DNA of 64,000 bases from the NCBI RefSeq assembly GCF_037975245.1, contig NC_092579.1:689001-753000 (forward strand), in the 5' to 3' direction. Positions 37,921 through 49,332 of the stretch are shown in pieces. The position numbers and the translations under genes are program-made. Position 1 is the first letter of the stretch. Each line of letters starts with the position of its first letter. The notes under the pieces were generated by a model. The model worked only from the letters and a program-made list of their open reading frames with translations. It made no database searches and was not told the DNA's origin. This stretch comes from Apostichopus japonicus. Taxonomy: Eukaryota > Echinodermata > Holothuroidea > Aspidochirotida > Stichopodidae.

Positions 37921-38351
37921 ACAAGATCGTCCTCGCTTCAATTAATATCAATGGTGTCAGAAGTAAAAAGCTAGAGCTCCAAGCCTTTCTGGATACTCAT
38001 AGTCCCGATGTGGTAGCGCTCCAAGAAACCAAAATTGACAGTTCTGTTGGCACACAAGAACTCCTGCCTGCTACTTTGGGGTACGTCACTTTTAGGAATG
38101 ACCGTACCATGGGAGGTGGGGGTACAATGTTGCTGATTAAGAAGCAGTTGCAACCGGTAGCGGCTCCTTTCCTCACAAATGGCTCTGAATCTGTTTGGGC
38201 GAAGTTCACTGTAAATGGTAGTTGCCACTATGTTGCTTCCTGGTACAAGGATCCTGATGCCCATTCTGATCATATCAACTTACTCAGAGAGCAACCGAAC
38301 ATGATTACAGCAAAATACCAACTGGTAGACAACCATGTTTTCACGTCCTAG
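37866..38351 (+). pseudogene. LINE APE endonuclease, N-terminal half
   Basis: The frame reads into KIVLASININGVRSKKLEL, the start of an exonuclease-endonuclease-phosphatase fold with the catalytic Asn (N27 or N29 of this frame). LQETKID follows, with the metal-binding Glu at E54, then a core with GGGGTMLLIKKQL. After NHVF the frame hits a stop at 38349, while the next catalytic block, LGDFNYSKIDW, is in the phase two bases away from about 38342. It is a one-event frameshift at about 38341-38347. Confidence 0.88.
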
Positions 38352-39037
38352 GAGACTTTAACTACAGTAAAATTGACTGGTTTACCAGACTGAACAAGGA
38401 AAGTCAAAACTGTTTAACTCAAAGTTGTGGCAAACCATTGTTAGATATCATCGATGATTTTGCTGCGGACCAGCTAGTCAGTTTCCCCACTAGAGGTGAA
38501 AACACCTTGGACCTCGTTATCACTAACACGCCTAGTCAGTACGAGGAAGTTAAGTCTTCATCTCCTATGAGTGACCATGACACGGTCCTTTGTACACTGA
38601 AGTGTTTTCGGCCCTATGATAGACAGCCACGTAGACGTATCTTACTTTACTCTAAAGGCAATTATGATGCCATGCGTCATGAAACGAGAGCTTTCACTCA
38701 AAATTACTTCAATGGGTTACAGAACAAACGGGATATTGAATCAAACTGGAAACTCATTAAGTCATTCTTAGACAGTACTGTCAAAAGAAACATACCTTCA
38801 AAGATGTTCTCAGGTAGGAAGTCATTACCATGGGTGTCCACCCACATTCAGAGACTCATCAGAAGGCGCGACAGACTGCATAGTCTGTACAAAAGAAATA
38901 GGAAGACCAATATCTATGACAAATGGGTGGAGATGCGCTCAAGAATAAAGAAAGAAATTAGAGCTTCGCACACAAATTTTGTAAATGGCATCCTGGGGGA
39001 TGTCAAAACTGACTGTAAGCCCTTTGGAAATACATAA
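38342..39037 (+). pseudogene. LINE endonuclease C-terminal half and linker to RT
   Basis: It starts with LGDFNYSKIDW (the catalytic Asp and Asn block) and continues through LVSFPTRGENTLDLVITN and MSDHDTVLCTL, the SDH catalytic block. All four active-site blocks of the APE endonuclease are therefore present when both frames are considered. A basic linker follows (RLIRRRDRLHSLYKRNRKTN). At about 39018 a T appears missing in TTTGG: the local frame ends at a stop at 39035, whereas the next phase reads WKYINGK, the expected continuation. Confidence 0.88.
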
Positions 39038-39882
39038 ATGGTAAACGTAAGGATAAACATTGCATTCCACCACTGCAGACTTAGGACAAAATAGTGTTCA
39101 GTGACATAGATAAAGCTGAAGCTTTCAATGAGCAGTTCTCCAGTGTGTTTACTAGGAATACCCCAGATGAAATCCCATTACAAAGTCCTTTGTGTGTGAG
39201 GATGGATGACATGCATGTCTCCACCTTTGGAGCGGAGAAGCTGCTGCGGGGTGTGAAAACTTCAAAGGCTGTGGGGCCAGATAACATTCATCCTTGGGTA
39301 CTAAAGGAACTGGCTACTGATATTGCACCAACTATCAGCCACCTTTTCCAGCAATCAATCACTGATGGAAGTCTACCTAGGGATTGGAGAACTGCTAACA
39401 TCTGCCCCATATATAAGAAGAATGATGTATCCTCGCCAAGTAATTATCGCCCTGTTTCCCTTACCAGTATCTGCTGCAAGCTCTTGGAGCACATAATCAG
39501 TTCTAATATCATGGAGCATTTCCAGAATAATAACATCTTGACTGCTAAACAGCATGCATTCAGGAAATACCATAGCTGTGAGACCCAGCTCGTTTCTGTC
39601 ATCAACGAATGGGCCTCCTCCCTTGACCAAAGAAAGCAAGTGGATGTCTTCATCCTTTATTTTGAGAAGGCTTTTGACACTGTTCCTCACGAATTATTGA
39701 AATCTAAACTGTACACTATGGGTGTTTCACATCAGGTTCTCTGCTGGGTGGATGCTTTTCTGAGTGATAGAGAGCAGTCGGTTGTTGTCAATGGGTCCAG
39801 GTCTAATCCTTCTAAGGTTACTTCCGGTGTTCCTCAAGGGTCAGTTTTTGGGACCCATTCTCTTCCTGGCGTATATAAATGA
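39022..39882 (+). pseudogene. LINE reverse transcriptase, fingers to motif B
   Basis: After WKYINGK an in-frame TAG occurs at 39082-39084. The frame then reads AEAFNEQFSSVF, then KAVGPDNIHP, then NICPIYKKNDVSSPSNYRPV, then FRKYHSCETQL. Motif A is ILYFEKAFDTVPHELL: the position after IL that is Asp in active enzymes is Tyr (codon TAT at 39658-39660, one base from GAT). Motif B is SGVPQGSV. An extra T in the TTTTTGGG run near 39845-39852 then moves the reading to the next phase. The missing motif-A Asp would abolish polymerase activity on its own. Confidence 0.9.
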
Positions 39883-40732
39883 TATTGGTAATGCTGTTTC
39901 TTCTGGTGTCCGACTGTTCGCTGATGACTGTGTCTGTTATCGGGTTATCGATGATGTCAGTGATGGTCATCAACTTCAGGAAGATATTAATATACTAGGA
40001 CAATGGGCTAAATATTGGGGCATGAGTTTCCAGCCGGTGAAATGTAACATTATGACCATTACTAGAAAGAGGAAACCTGTGATTTTCAATTACACGCTCA
40101 ATGGGGTTCACTTGGCTAAGGTTGATTGTGTTAAATATCTGGGTATTCATATCACTTCAGATCTCAACTGGGGAAAGCATATTCAAAATGTGTGTAACAA
40201 AGGCAATAGGATATTGGGAGTTCTTCGTAGAAACTTATCCCCTTGTTCGAAGGATGCAAAATTGGCTGCGTATAAAGGTCTCCTCCTGCCTGTATTGGAA
40301 TATGCCAGTTCTGTCTGGGATCCCCACCAAGCTTTCTTGCAGCACAACCTCGAAAACATTCAGAGGCGTGCAGCCCGTTTCATCACTTCAGATTATTCAA
40401 GAGAGCCTGGCTCTGTCTCATCTCTTTTACGGGACCTAAACCTGGTGCCCTTGGCAGAGAGGCGCGGGCAAAGTAGAATCATCTTATTTGCTAAGGGCAT
40501 CCATGGTCAGGCTCAGATTCCTATTGACTGCCTAAGGAAGCCTCTGCGTAGGAGTCGGAATATGCACGATATGCATTTCTGCCAATTGTATGCCAGTACC
40601 AATTGCTATAAGTATAGTTTTCTTCCAAATACAATTAGGGATTGGAATAGTCTGCCTTCAGACCTCATTAGTAGTTCCAGTGGTTCTGTGAATCCTGTCA
40701 CTCATATCAGTACTCGTGTCAGATTTAACTAA
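39848..40732 (+). pseudogene. LINE reverse transcriptase, motif C to C-terminus
   Basis: An open frame continuing from motif B: LGPILFLAYINDIG, then VRLFADDCVCYR (motif C, the FADD pair intact), GMSFQPVKCNIMTI (motif D), VKYLGIHITSDLNWGKHI (motif E/thumb), and the typical CR1-group C-terminal tail with LEYASSVWDP and RRAARFI. It ends WNSLPSDLI..STRVRFN, then a stop at 40730-40732. No RNase H domain follows, as is normal for CR1-type elements. No lesion is visible in this part. Confidence 0.92.
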
Positions 40733-40810
40733 TTACTCTCTTGACGTGTGTGTGGTGAGATATTGTCCCTTTTTGCGGATGTGTCACCGTATCGAAGACG
40801 AAGACGAAGA

Positions 40811-41220
40811 GAGCTAACTGATGTAACTCCAGCTATACACAAGATCAGTGATACTAGCTACCTTATGTTCCGGTAACTTTGCAATGAGGAGGCACAAGGG
40901 CTAAATACTCGCAGCTACCGTGACGCGATGGTTTGCTATAGGATTAGCTATGAGAGCTAACTGGTTTAACCACAGCTACGGGATGATTAGCTTCACGAGC
41001 TATCTGGTGTAAACACAGCCATGAAACGATAGCTATGAGAGCTAACTGATGTAAGCCCAGCTATACACAAAGATCAGTGATACTATAGCTACCTGATGTT
41101 CCGGTAACTTTGCAATGAGGAGGCACAAGAGCTACATCATATACTCGTAGCTACCGTGACGCGATGGTTTGCTATAGCTATGAGAGCTACCTGGTGTAAC
41201 CACAGAAGTGAAATGATTGA
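40811..41220. repeat. Satellite, right part, diverged longer unit
   Basis: It resumes the AGCTATGAGAGCTAACTGATGTAA motifs (split here as AGCTATGAG and AGCTAACTGATG) of the left array. The period is longer, about 228 bp, with an added block containing CCGGTAACTTTGCAATGAGG in both copies. It shows that the LINE landed inside an existing array, or at the border of two subtypes. Confidence 0.85.
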
Positions 41221-41639
41221 GTAGCTGCAATTCATAGAACAGTGAAACCTGCAAGCACCATTGTGGCATAATTCTCAAGAACTGAAGTCTCTAGAATGAG
41301 GAAGGCAGAGGTAAAGAGGGCACTATATCAAGTAGCCATTGAACAGTTTATTTTACCAGGAGACGTGGCTGTATCTAGGTACAAAACCGTAAAGCTTACC
41401 TTGATTTTTTTTTGAGCCAGTGAGGATATGTAGAGGATAAGGGACTCGAGTTTCGGTGCGGTTGGTGGGAGGAGTGGTAGGTTTATCTATTCCCATAAGT
41501 TCCAGACACCGATTCGGTCATGTCGGACGATTAAAGAGGTGCGTATAATCCTACGAAGGATAGTTATTATAGTTTCTTTATTAATCCTTTCGAGTTAATA
41601 ATACTGCCAACAGCGATTAAGTAGAGCAACCGACTCATA

Positions 41640-42130
41640 GTTGTTACAGTAACTACTGTTCATGTCCTGTAACACATATTACCGAGTTACGAACACAAAG
41701 TAGTAATTACTGATGCACGGTTGTGGGATATGAACAGTAGTTGCTGTACCAACCATTATTGCGAGTTTATTAATACGCGATTCTAACATGAAGTCGTATC
41801 TAGTCGTTTGATGCTATAAGTAGGCCTATGGATATACCCGAACATGGCCTTTCTTCGTTCTCGGCATGACGAATTGGCGTAATTTAAAGGGAGGTTTGAA
41901 CTGGAATCAAGCGGTTTACCGTACCTCCTTTACTTCATCTCGTATGCATTCTCATCTTCATAGACTCCTAGTCCAGTCGCGCAGTTCTTTGTCTTACATG
42001 GGAACAAGTTAACAGATTGGCAGTTGTTACAGTGTCACCTATAACACGTGTTACCGTGTTACGAACACAAAGTAGTAACTACTGATGCATGGTTGTGGGA
42101 CATGAACAGTAGTTGCTATACCAGCTATGA
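41640..42130. repeat. Direct repeat pair of about 110 bp with internal inverted arms
   Basis: About 41640-41755 and 42022-42128 share ACGAACACAAAGTAGTAA, TACTGATGCA and GAACAGTAGTTGCT. In the left copy TACTGTTCATGTCC is inverted relative to GGATATGAACAGTA, so it can fold back. It may be a small MITE family or a segmental duplication. No termini were defined. A 64-codon frame over the right copy is not supported. Confidence 0.65.
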
Positions 42131-42244
42131 ATATCGGCTGAGTAGAGACAATGTCCCCATTTGGATAGAGAAGATAATCAAAATTGGGATGCATAATAAA
42201 ACTGACACGGAAATGAAATTTGAAATGTATATTGTGAACTAAAA

Positions 42245-43440
42245 ATATAACATGGAGAGTGCATATGTAGAATTATGTGTAGAATCAAGAATGGCTTATA
42301 TATCGGTAAGTTGTCCATGATAGTTGGAGATACAGTCAATATGTTTACCAGCAACTAACTGATATATCTAGAATCAAGAATGGCAGTAAGTTGATGGTTG
42401 GAGATACAGTCAATATGCTTACCAGTAACTAACGGATATCTGTAGAATCAAGAATGGCTAATATATCGGTAGGTAGTCCATGATGGTTGGAGATACAGTC
42501 AATATGTTTACCAGCAACTAACTGATATATCTAGAATCAAGAATGGCAGTAAGTTGATGGTTGGAGATACAGTCAATATGCTTACCAGTAACTAACGGAT
42601 ATCTGTAGAATCAAGAATGGCTAATATATCGGTAGGTAGTCCATGATGGTTGGAGATACAGTCAATATGTTTACCAGTAACTAACGGATATCTGTAGAAT
42701 CAAGAATGGCTAATATATCGGTAGGTAGTCCATGATGGTTGGAGATACAGTCAATATGTTTACCAGCAACTAACTGATATATCTAGAATCAAGAATGGCA
42801 GTAAGTTGATGGTTGGAGATACAGTCAATATGCTTACCAGTAACTAACGGATATCTGTAGAATCAAGAATGGCTAATATATCGGTAGGTAGTCCATGATG
42901 GTTGGAGATACAGTCAATATGTTTACCAGCAACTAACTGATATATCTAGAATCAAGAATGGCAGTAAGTTGATGGTTGGAGATACAGTCAATATGCTTAC
43001 CAGTAACTAACGGATATCTGTAGAATCAAGAATGGCTAATATATCGGTAGGTAGTCCATGATGGTTGGAGATACAGTCAATATGTTTACCAGTAACTAAC
43101 GGATATCTGTAGAATCAAGAATGGCTAATATATCGGTAGGTAGTCCAGGATGGTTGGAGATACAGTCAGTATGTTTACCAGCAACTAACGGATATCTGTA
43201 GAATCAAGAATGGCTAATATATCGGTAGGTAGTCCATGATGGTTGGAGATACATTCAATATGTTTACCAGTAACTAACTGATATCTCTAGAATTAAGAAT
43301 GGCTAATATATCAGTCAGTTGATGGTTGGAGATACAGTCAATATGTTTACCAGTAACTAACTGATATATGTAGAATCAAGAATGGCTAATATATCGGTAG
43401 GTAGTCCATGATGGTTGGAGATACAGTCAATGGGTTTTAG
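42245..43440. repeat. Two-unit minisatellite (89 bp A, 74 bp B)
   Basis: Unit A contains GAATCAAGAATGGC, TAATATATCGGTAGG, TAGTCCATGATGG and TTGGAGATACAGTC. Unit B lacks about 15 bp in the middle and reads GGCAGTAAGTTGATGG. GATATCTGTAG recurs at 42435, 42598, 42687, 42850, 43013 and 43102, giving steps of 163, 89, 163, 163 and 89. The order is therefore AB, A, AB, AB, A: a higher-order repeat. Units become more variable after 43150. Confidence 0.93.
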
Positions 43441-46400
43441 CTTACATGAAATGCTCAATTTTACGTTCAATTTCAGAGTATGTTTACACAAACACGTCGT
43501 TTGCGAAAGTAGTTTTCATCGAAAACAAGGTTCGTGCGAACTGGTAGAAAGGACAGATAGTATAAAATCGTCTACAAGGTAAGAAGTGTCGATAATCACG
43601 TGTCCGATGATTATCCTCTGATAAATGAAGAAGTATATAAAAAAGTTCCAGTAAAATAGAAATCAATAGGTACTTGATGGATATCTACAGTAACACGCCA
43701 GCTACTTGAGTATTCATTGCTTGGAATGAGTACTTAGGCTAATCTATATTATTAAACTAAAATAATCCGGCTTTATGAGATATCGTTAAAATTTCCTTTG
43801 GTCTCGTGGTTCGATCACTTGGTTATCATTGTGACCAAAATAACATTTTGAAAGGATGGGTGGAATGAATTGGGATGAGTAAACGTATCAAATATAGGAA
43901 TGAATATAAAAATGAATAACTTGATACAGAACATTGTCTTTACATTCGATGTTAAGTAGTCGAATAAATCATATACTAAAAGTCATGTTACCCTGTCATG
44001 ATTGAATATACATGTTTGTGACGTAATCGATATGCGTGGATGCAACGTTTTCGAATGATTAGGTTCATCTGCAGTCCCCACACGTGCTCAAATTCCAGTC
44101 ACATCGTTCCAATTTTGACTAAATTCTAAATAAATCGATACATGCTAGTACTATTCACGAGATCACGTTTCTTTTAAATCGGAATCAGTTCGTGTAAAAG
44201 GTATCACATGCCCGGACAGTCACCGTGATGTTACGCCTCGTGTGTCCTTTAGATAACCCTGTGACGTATAACGTCATTTGAATCGATGCGCGCATATTTT
44301 ATTTACGCTCTGAATGACTTGAGAGTGTAAAGTCTAAATGCTGTGTATTCGGCAGTCTGCATGAGTATTAATGATCTATTCTGCAGTTAAGTACGAACCA
44401 TGATGAATTATTGTTCAAAATTAGTATTTTGTCGAGAAATATGATCCATTGTTTGCATCTACAATTTTGAAATAATTCTACCCCTGTGTATGAAGTAGCC
44501 TAAGGTCACCTTATCCTCGTTTCCCATCAAAATATTAATCTTCCTGATATTTGAAACATTTTTTATCTTGGGATTCGGTGCAAGAAGAGTCCTTTATGTT
44601 TAGCCCTGAGCATGCGCACGTGTACATGAATTTACGTGTTGTCTTAAAATAGAAATCAAAAAGCACACTGGGTGCCTAGATAATCCAACATGGGAGTCTT
44701 GGCAGCTCCCTGATCCAACACAGACGGGAAGAATGCAAATTTCAACCTTGTGATCGGAAAAATACGATTTTTTTTACAACAAGAAACACAGAACACTTTT
44801 AGCTCAATTTGATTACCCATCGATGGCCTTGTAGATAAGCACAGCGGGTTGCTGTAGGAGGAATTGAATACAAAAGGCAAATAGCTACTTGCGTCATTCA
44901 TGACGTCATAACACATGCAGTGAATTCTTAAATAGCCAACTGTATCAATAAACGACAAGAGAGGCATTAATGAAGGCTTTGACTGCCTGCGCGGTTAAGC
45001 TTTGTAATGATAAAGACATCTACCGCAGACAGCCATGGAAGGGAAGCCATGCGGCAGCGGTCGTTTACCACCAACCTGATTAACGAATACATCGCAAAAT
45101 CGGAAAGGAACATAATACATTCATGAGCAATGGGCGCATAACATTCTCTACCAAATCTTCAGCTAACGTAAGATCTTATCATATCATCTTAACCAATCAT
45201 TTACTTTAGTATATAAGAACTTAATATCAACTTATATTGATTTATTAAACGAATTACTTCAAATTAGTCAAATTTCCGTTACATTTTGAGAAGTGCTAGT
45301 CTTTCTTTAGAATTGGAAATTAGTATGTTGATTCCTCTGACGTCAATGTCTCTAGAATCAGGAATAAAATCACAATGATTGTGTTATGGCATCAACAACT
45401 CAGACTTCAGTAACAGGGAGACCAGGGAGCCATTGCTATACATCACAGCTAAGCCTATATAATAAATCTCAAAGATTATAAACAATAGCAATAGCTTATT
45501 ATTCAACTCAGTTTGATTTTATGAGACAATTTACAAGACAATCAAACAAGAGATTTCGTCTACATGTCACTACTGTACACTTATATGTCAGCTAGGCAAT
45601 GTAATGAAATATGTAATTATATAACATGATTATGTTTGCCTTTACTTAGCGTCAAGTTTGTCAGGGCAACACTTCTATGTGTCAATTAAGACAAGAAAAC
45701 CACGTGAAGCATGGCCTTCAATCACTCACTGAGAGCAACCCTTCCGTGGACCTCTGTTAACAGTTCTTGAAGAAAAAGCATTATCTTTAAAGATGACTGC
45801 GAGGGATACGTCCTGAACAATGACCGACAGCTATGTCATAGTAAGATATTACAAAGAACAATATGTCATTACGTTAGGTAACTAAGCCTAGCCATATATT
45901 TACTGCAAATTTTTCATTTAGTACCTTCACTTCGCTTGTAATGTAATTTGCATGTATTTAATGCAAGGTTGTGAAAATCATTATTAAATCCATCAAACTT
46001 AATTCGGGCTAAATTCTATAGCTGACGGTACAGTAACACGTACCAAGCTATGTCTGAACCTTCCAGAAAGCCTCTTTGGTATTTCTTAAGCTAGGGATGT
46101 GCCTCTTGTCTACATTTTGTCGATCACGGCTGTACTTCCTATTTGTCCTCAGGTAGTTTTCAAGTATCACTTGAGATGCATTCTACACTAATTCAGCTGG
46201 AAATATTAGCAATTAAGCGCTCGTTTAGTACGTCTTGCTCTCCAGATAATTGTCAACATTAAAGGGATTTTTCAGGACTTGGAGCAACTTGTTTAAGAAA
46301 AGAATTTAATTATTATTCCCAAGAGCATTAAGGCCAACCAAAGGAGGAGAGAGACTATGGGAGTTTCCCGTTCAAGCATCTGTCTTCATTTTTAAAATGA

Positions 46401-47160
46401 AGAAATGCAATCATTTTAACTTTTCTTTAGAAAGTAATACGAGTTTTACAAGTTCATCAAGAAAGATGGAAAGAATCCTTCTTAAAGACCTTATAGGTTG
46501 AATAAGGCGCAATCCCCACTGCTTTCCCACAAATGAAAAGAAAGTACTTTTAATACTTGTGAAGTAAACACTTTAGTTGAAATCAAACGAAGTGGCTGGA
46601 TAGTGTAGACTATTACCTGAATAGACTTATAAACTATGTCGAGTCTGTTATGCGAGTCTTCCAAGATGCTGTCGATGTTCGTGAAAACATTTCTCAAGAT
46701 CCCTTGTACAAATACTTGCAGTGAGATGTACGCGTTTCGCTGAGGCCTCTAATAATATGTAGAATAAAGCACTGGGAATAAATCAAATCGCCATTTAATG
46801 GTCTATATAGTACTACCGTATGTGATTCAGTTAAACGAGAAATGGTTGTCGAAAAAGCTAGTCGAAGAATTTGATAGAGTATTAATAATTTGTAAAAGGA
46901 ACGAGTAAACCTTGTTGTGTTTAATCTAATTAATAATATTAATAGTATATAATATAATAATAATTAATATTTAATTAATACCATTATGGAAACTGTCTTC
47001 CAAGCTTACTTTCTAGTTTATTAGTAGAACAATTGAGTAAATTGCTCCCTTCGCAACAGTATTTTATTGTGAAGTATGTAAGCATATTAATCAGCCCCTT
47101 ATCCAGTTTTAACACGGTTAGCATTGGTCAGATTCTTAACGAGGAAAGAATTAGGAGAAC
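43441..47160. other. Non-coding, no recognised gene
   Basis: 3.7 kb without a defensible feature. The 103-codon frame at 44656-44967 (minus) and the 68-codon frame at 46491-46697 (minus) have no domain. An AT-rich TAATATTAAT patch lies near 46930-46975. Confidence 0.5.
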
Positions 47161-47162
47161 GA

Positions 47163-47240
47163 TGATTGGCTGTTAGCCTACTCAATCTGATTGGTTGTTA
47201 GCCTACTCAATCTGATTGGTTGTTAGCCGACCCAAGCTGT
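47163..47240. repeat. Three tandem copies of a 25-bp unit
   Basis: TGATTGGTTGTTAGCC followed by TACTCAATC is repeated nearly three times. It contains an ATTGG core each time (the CCAAT-box complement), which may be coincidental. Confidence 0.85.
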
Positions 47241-47780
47241 GGTAGAGATGATAGATGACAATGAATCTGTTAATATTCTAAATATCCCTGTCGACATTAT
47301 ATCAATTACATAGCCTGTTCATAGCCGTTTTCAAATTTCTTACTCAGTATAAAACAGGGTATTTACAAGATATAAACAGAGTGTTTACAAGGTATAAACA
47401 AGTTGTGTAGCAATACAGGCAACCACGTATCACATAACCAATACAGTTACAAATTCAATGAAAACATCAGCACTCGATTCACCCTAGTACATATAGTTCA
47501 AAGCACGACCCTTAATTGGGTACATTAGTTTTAGTAGTAATATTAAGCGGAGTTTTGTTTCGATCTGTTAACAATATAATCCACATATGAAACAATTATT
47601 CCCTGCACTTGACTACAGGGAGGTCATGTGATGAGGAAGGTCACGTGCCGAATCTGTTTGTGAAATGTCTCAAGGACATCCACGGTGTAGAATTTAATGT
47701 CCGGATGTTAAAAGTGCCTTAAGCAGGGTTCTAGAACACAGTTTTTGACATCAATTTTCCCGTGTTGTATCTTGACGATA

Positions 47781-48227
47781 GTTTTCATCTCTTTCGGCCT
47801 CCGAAGTCATCTTCAGAAATGGAAATGTTGCGAATAGAACTGCCGAACACTTCGTGACCTGTCGCATTGCGAAGATTTCAATGCCTTTCGTCGTCTGCAA
47901 GTTCTGCTGGGAAGCTTTTATATTTTATCAATCTTAAATATAACCAACTGACCAAGCTTTAATGCTGGAAAATGGTTTTCTGCTCTTTCGGCCTCCGAAG
48001 TCATCTTCAGAAATGCAAATGTTACGAATAGCACTGTTGGCCACTTCTTGACCTGTCGCACTACGAAGATGTCAATGCCCATGTTCCAACATTAGGTTCT
48101 GACTGCCATGCATGAGCGCCGGAAGAGCACTTATGATGTTTGCGTCGTCTGCGGGTTCCGCTGGGAAGCTCTCATGTTTTATCGATCTTAATTGTGCCCA
48201 ACTGACCACGCTATACTGCTGGAAATG
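47781..48227 (-). repeat. Tandem duplication of a possible Penelope-type relic
   Basis: Copies at 47781-47974 and 47975-48227 share CTCTTTCGGCCTCCGAAG, GACCTGTCGCA, GCTGGGAAGCT and ACTGACCA. The second has an insertion of about 60 bp. On the minus strand each contains CTGAAGATGACTTCGGAGG followed by CCGAAAG: a CTGAAGA, hairpin, GAAA order like that of the terminal part of the Penelope-like copies in this window. The family link is inferred from this form only. Confidence 0.6.
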
Positions 48228-48277
48228 TAGGAAAATGCCTGGAAACTTAATTGAATAATACAAGTTACAGAAGAGCG

Positions 48278-48299
48278 GGAGGTGGGGGGAGGGGTGGGC
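48278..48299 (+). other. G-quadruplex-like G-rich motif
   Basis: Four G runs (3, 6, 4 and 3) occur within 22 bp, separated by 1-3 bases. An opposite C-rich block lies at 48345-48390. Could be part of an unrecognised G/C-rich element like those at 23.8-25.8 kb; no termini were seen. Confidence 0.6.
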
Positions 48300-48399
48300 A
48301 ATGGAGCTTCGAGGGAATACAGAGGATACGCTTGCAAGCTCCCCTGTCAACACGCCCTCCGGCCCCTCCGCCCCCTGCCTCCTCCTCTTCTGGTGTGAA

Positions 48400-49319
48400 A
48401 AACCTACTAATTAGGAACCTTCTCAGACGTCGACATTTAGTGTTTATATTTATCAATGAAAAGTACCGTAACATTTTTACGATTGTTTATATTTTACTCT
48501 GGTTATTTTCTTGGCTGTCATTCTAAAACATTAACTATTCAAGTAATAGAATTTATGAGACGAAATACACAGAGGATTTTTTCCTTCTGCATTGTTTTTC
48601 CAAGCAAGTGTGTGCTTTTGCCCCTCAAGTGGCATGTTTCAATGCCCTTCGAAGTTTGTACCCGCTCCCCACCATCACCTTTGCACGTGAAATTATTCAT
48701 CACCGTAGACAACCCTGGAGTGCGAACGACTTAAAATACAAACTTGGCAAGATTATGAATAATATCGGAAGCTGAATATAGACTTAGGTATGTCATAGTA
48801 AGAAATAATGATATGGATTTGGGCACATTGGCCGCTGTTATAGGACCCACACTTGTAACAACAGCAAGTAGGCCAGTATTAAATGATCATAAATTTAATT
48901 TATTGAGATTTACTGTTTACACCTTGAAATTCTTGAAATAACAAAGGAAACACAAACTTTCTTGTAGGTTTCCTAAAATGACAAACATAATTTATTTTGA
49001 AATCTGTTTTGGCATTTCGATTGGTGCATTATAGTCAAGTGGTTGCAGTTGCCCCCTATTTACTTTTTCGCACACTTAAAATCTGTAACTAATTGCGTTT
49101 AGTGAAAAGGACGATATTTATTAAAAGCTAACATTCTTTTTAGTTTGGTTATTTAATCATAAGTTAATAACAGCTAAATTCCTAATAATTGATTGAATTC
49201 CATTAATGTTTAAGGTTCTTGCTCGCAACACTGACAAACTCTTGAGAAACAGTCATTGGGGCATCTCATAAATTATATGGTTTGAAATGGAGTTACTTCA
49301 TTTAAGCTATAGAAATATC
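48400..49319. other. Non-coding, no recognised feature
   Basis: A+T-rich spacer left of the Penelope-like insertion. The frames at 48251-48734 overlap the G/C-rich patch and have no domain. Confidence 0.5.
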
Positions 49320-49332
49320 TTCAAAATATCAT

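Larger units (their letters stand above)
36799..40810 (+). mobile_element. CR1-type LINE, apparently full length, inserted in satellite
   Basis: About 4.0 kb: a 5' leader (36799-37290), a 2A-like/PHD part, an APE endonuclease, a reverse transcriptase, a short 3' UTR and a terminal microsatellite (CGAAGA x3, 40793-40810). Absence of poly-A and a short terminal repeat fit the CR1/L2 group. The 5' leader has a tandem duplication (37087-37151 and 37152-37222) sharing TGTTGGTTGGCCCTTC and GGTGGAGTGTAGGTC. Satellite sequence lies on both sides: GAGAGTTACT at the left junction and GAGAGCTAACT at the right may be target sequence. The coding region has four frame changes, one stop and a motif-A substitution, so the copy is dead, although most codons are well preserved. 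Confidence 0.9.

Noticed and set aside
37704-39690. Minus-strand frames across the LINE (69-105 codons)
   Set aside because: Antisense shadows of the LINE coding sequence, with no domain of their own.
47163-47240. Three CCAAT-box-like motifs as a promoter
   Set aside because: They occur because a 25-bp unit is tandemly repeated. No TATA box, transcript or adjacent gene supports promoter function.
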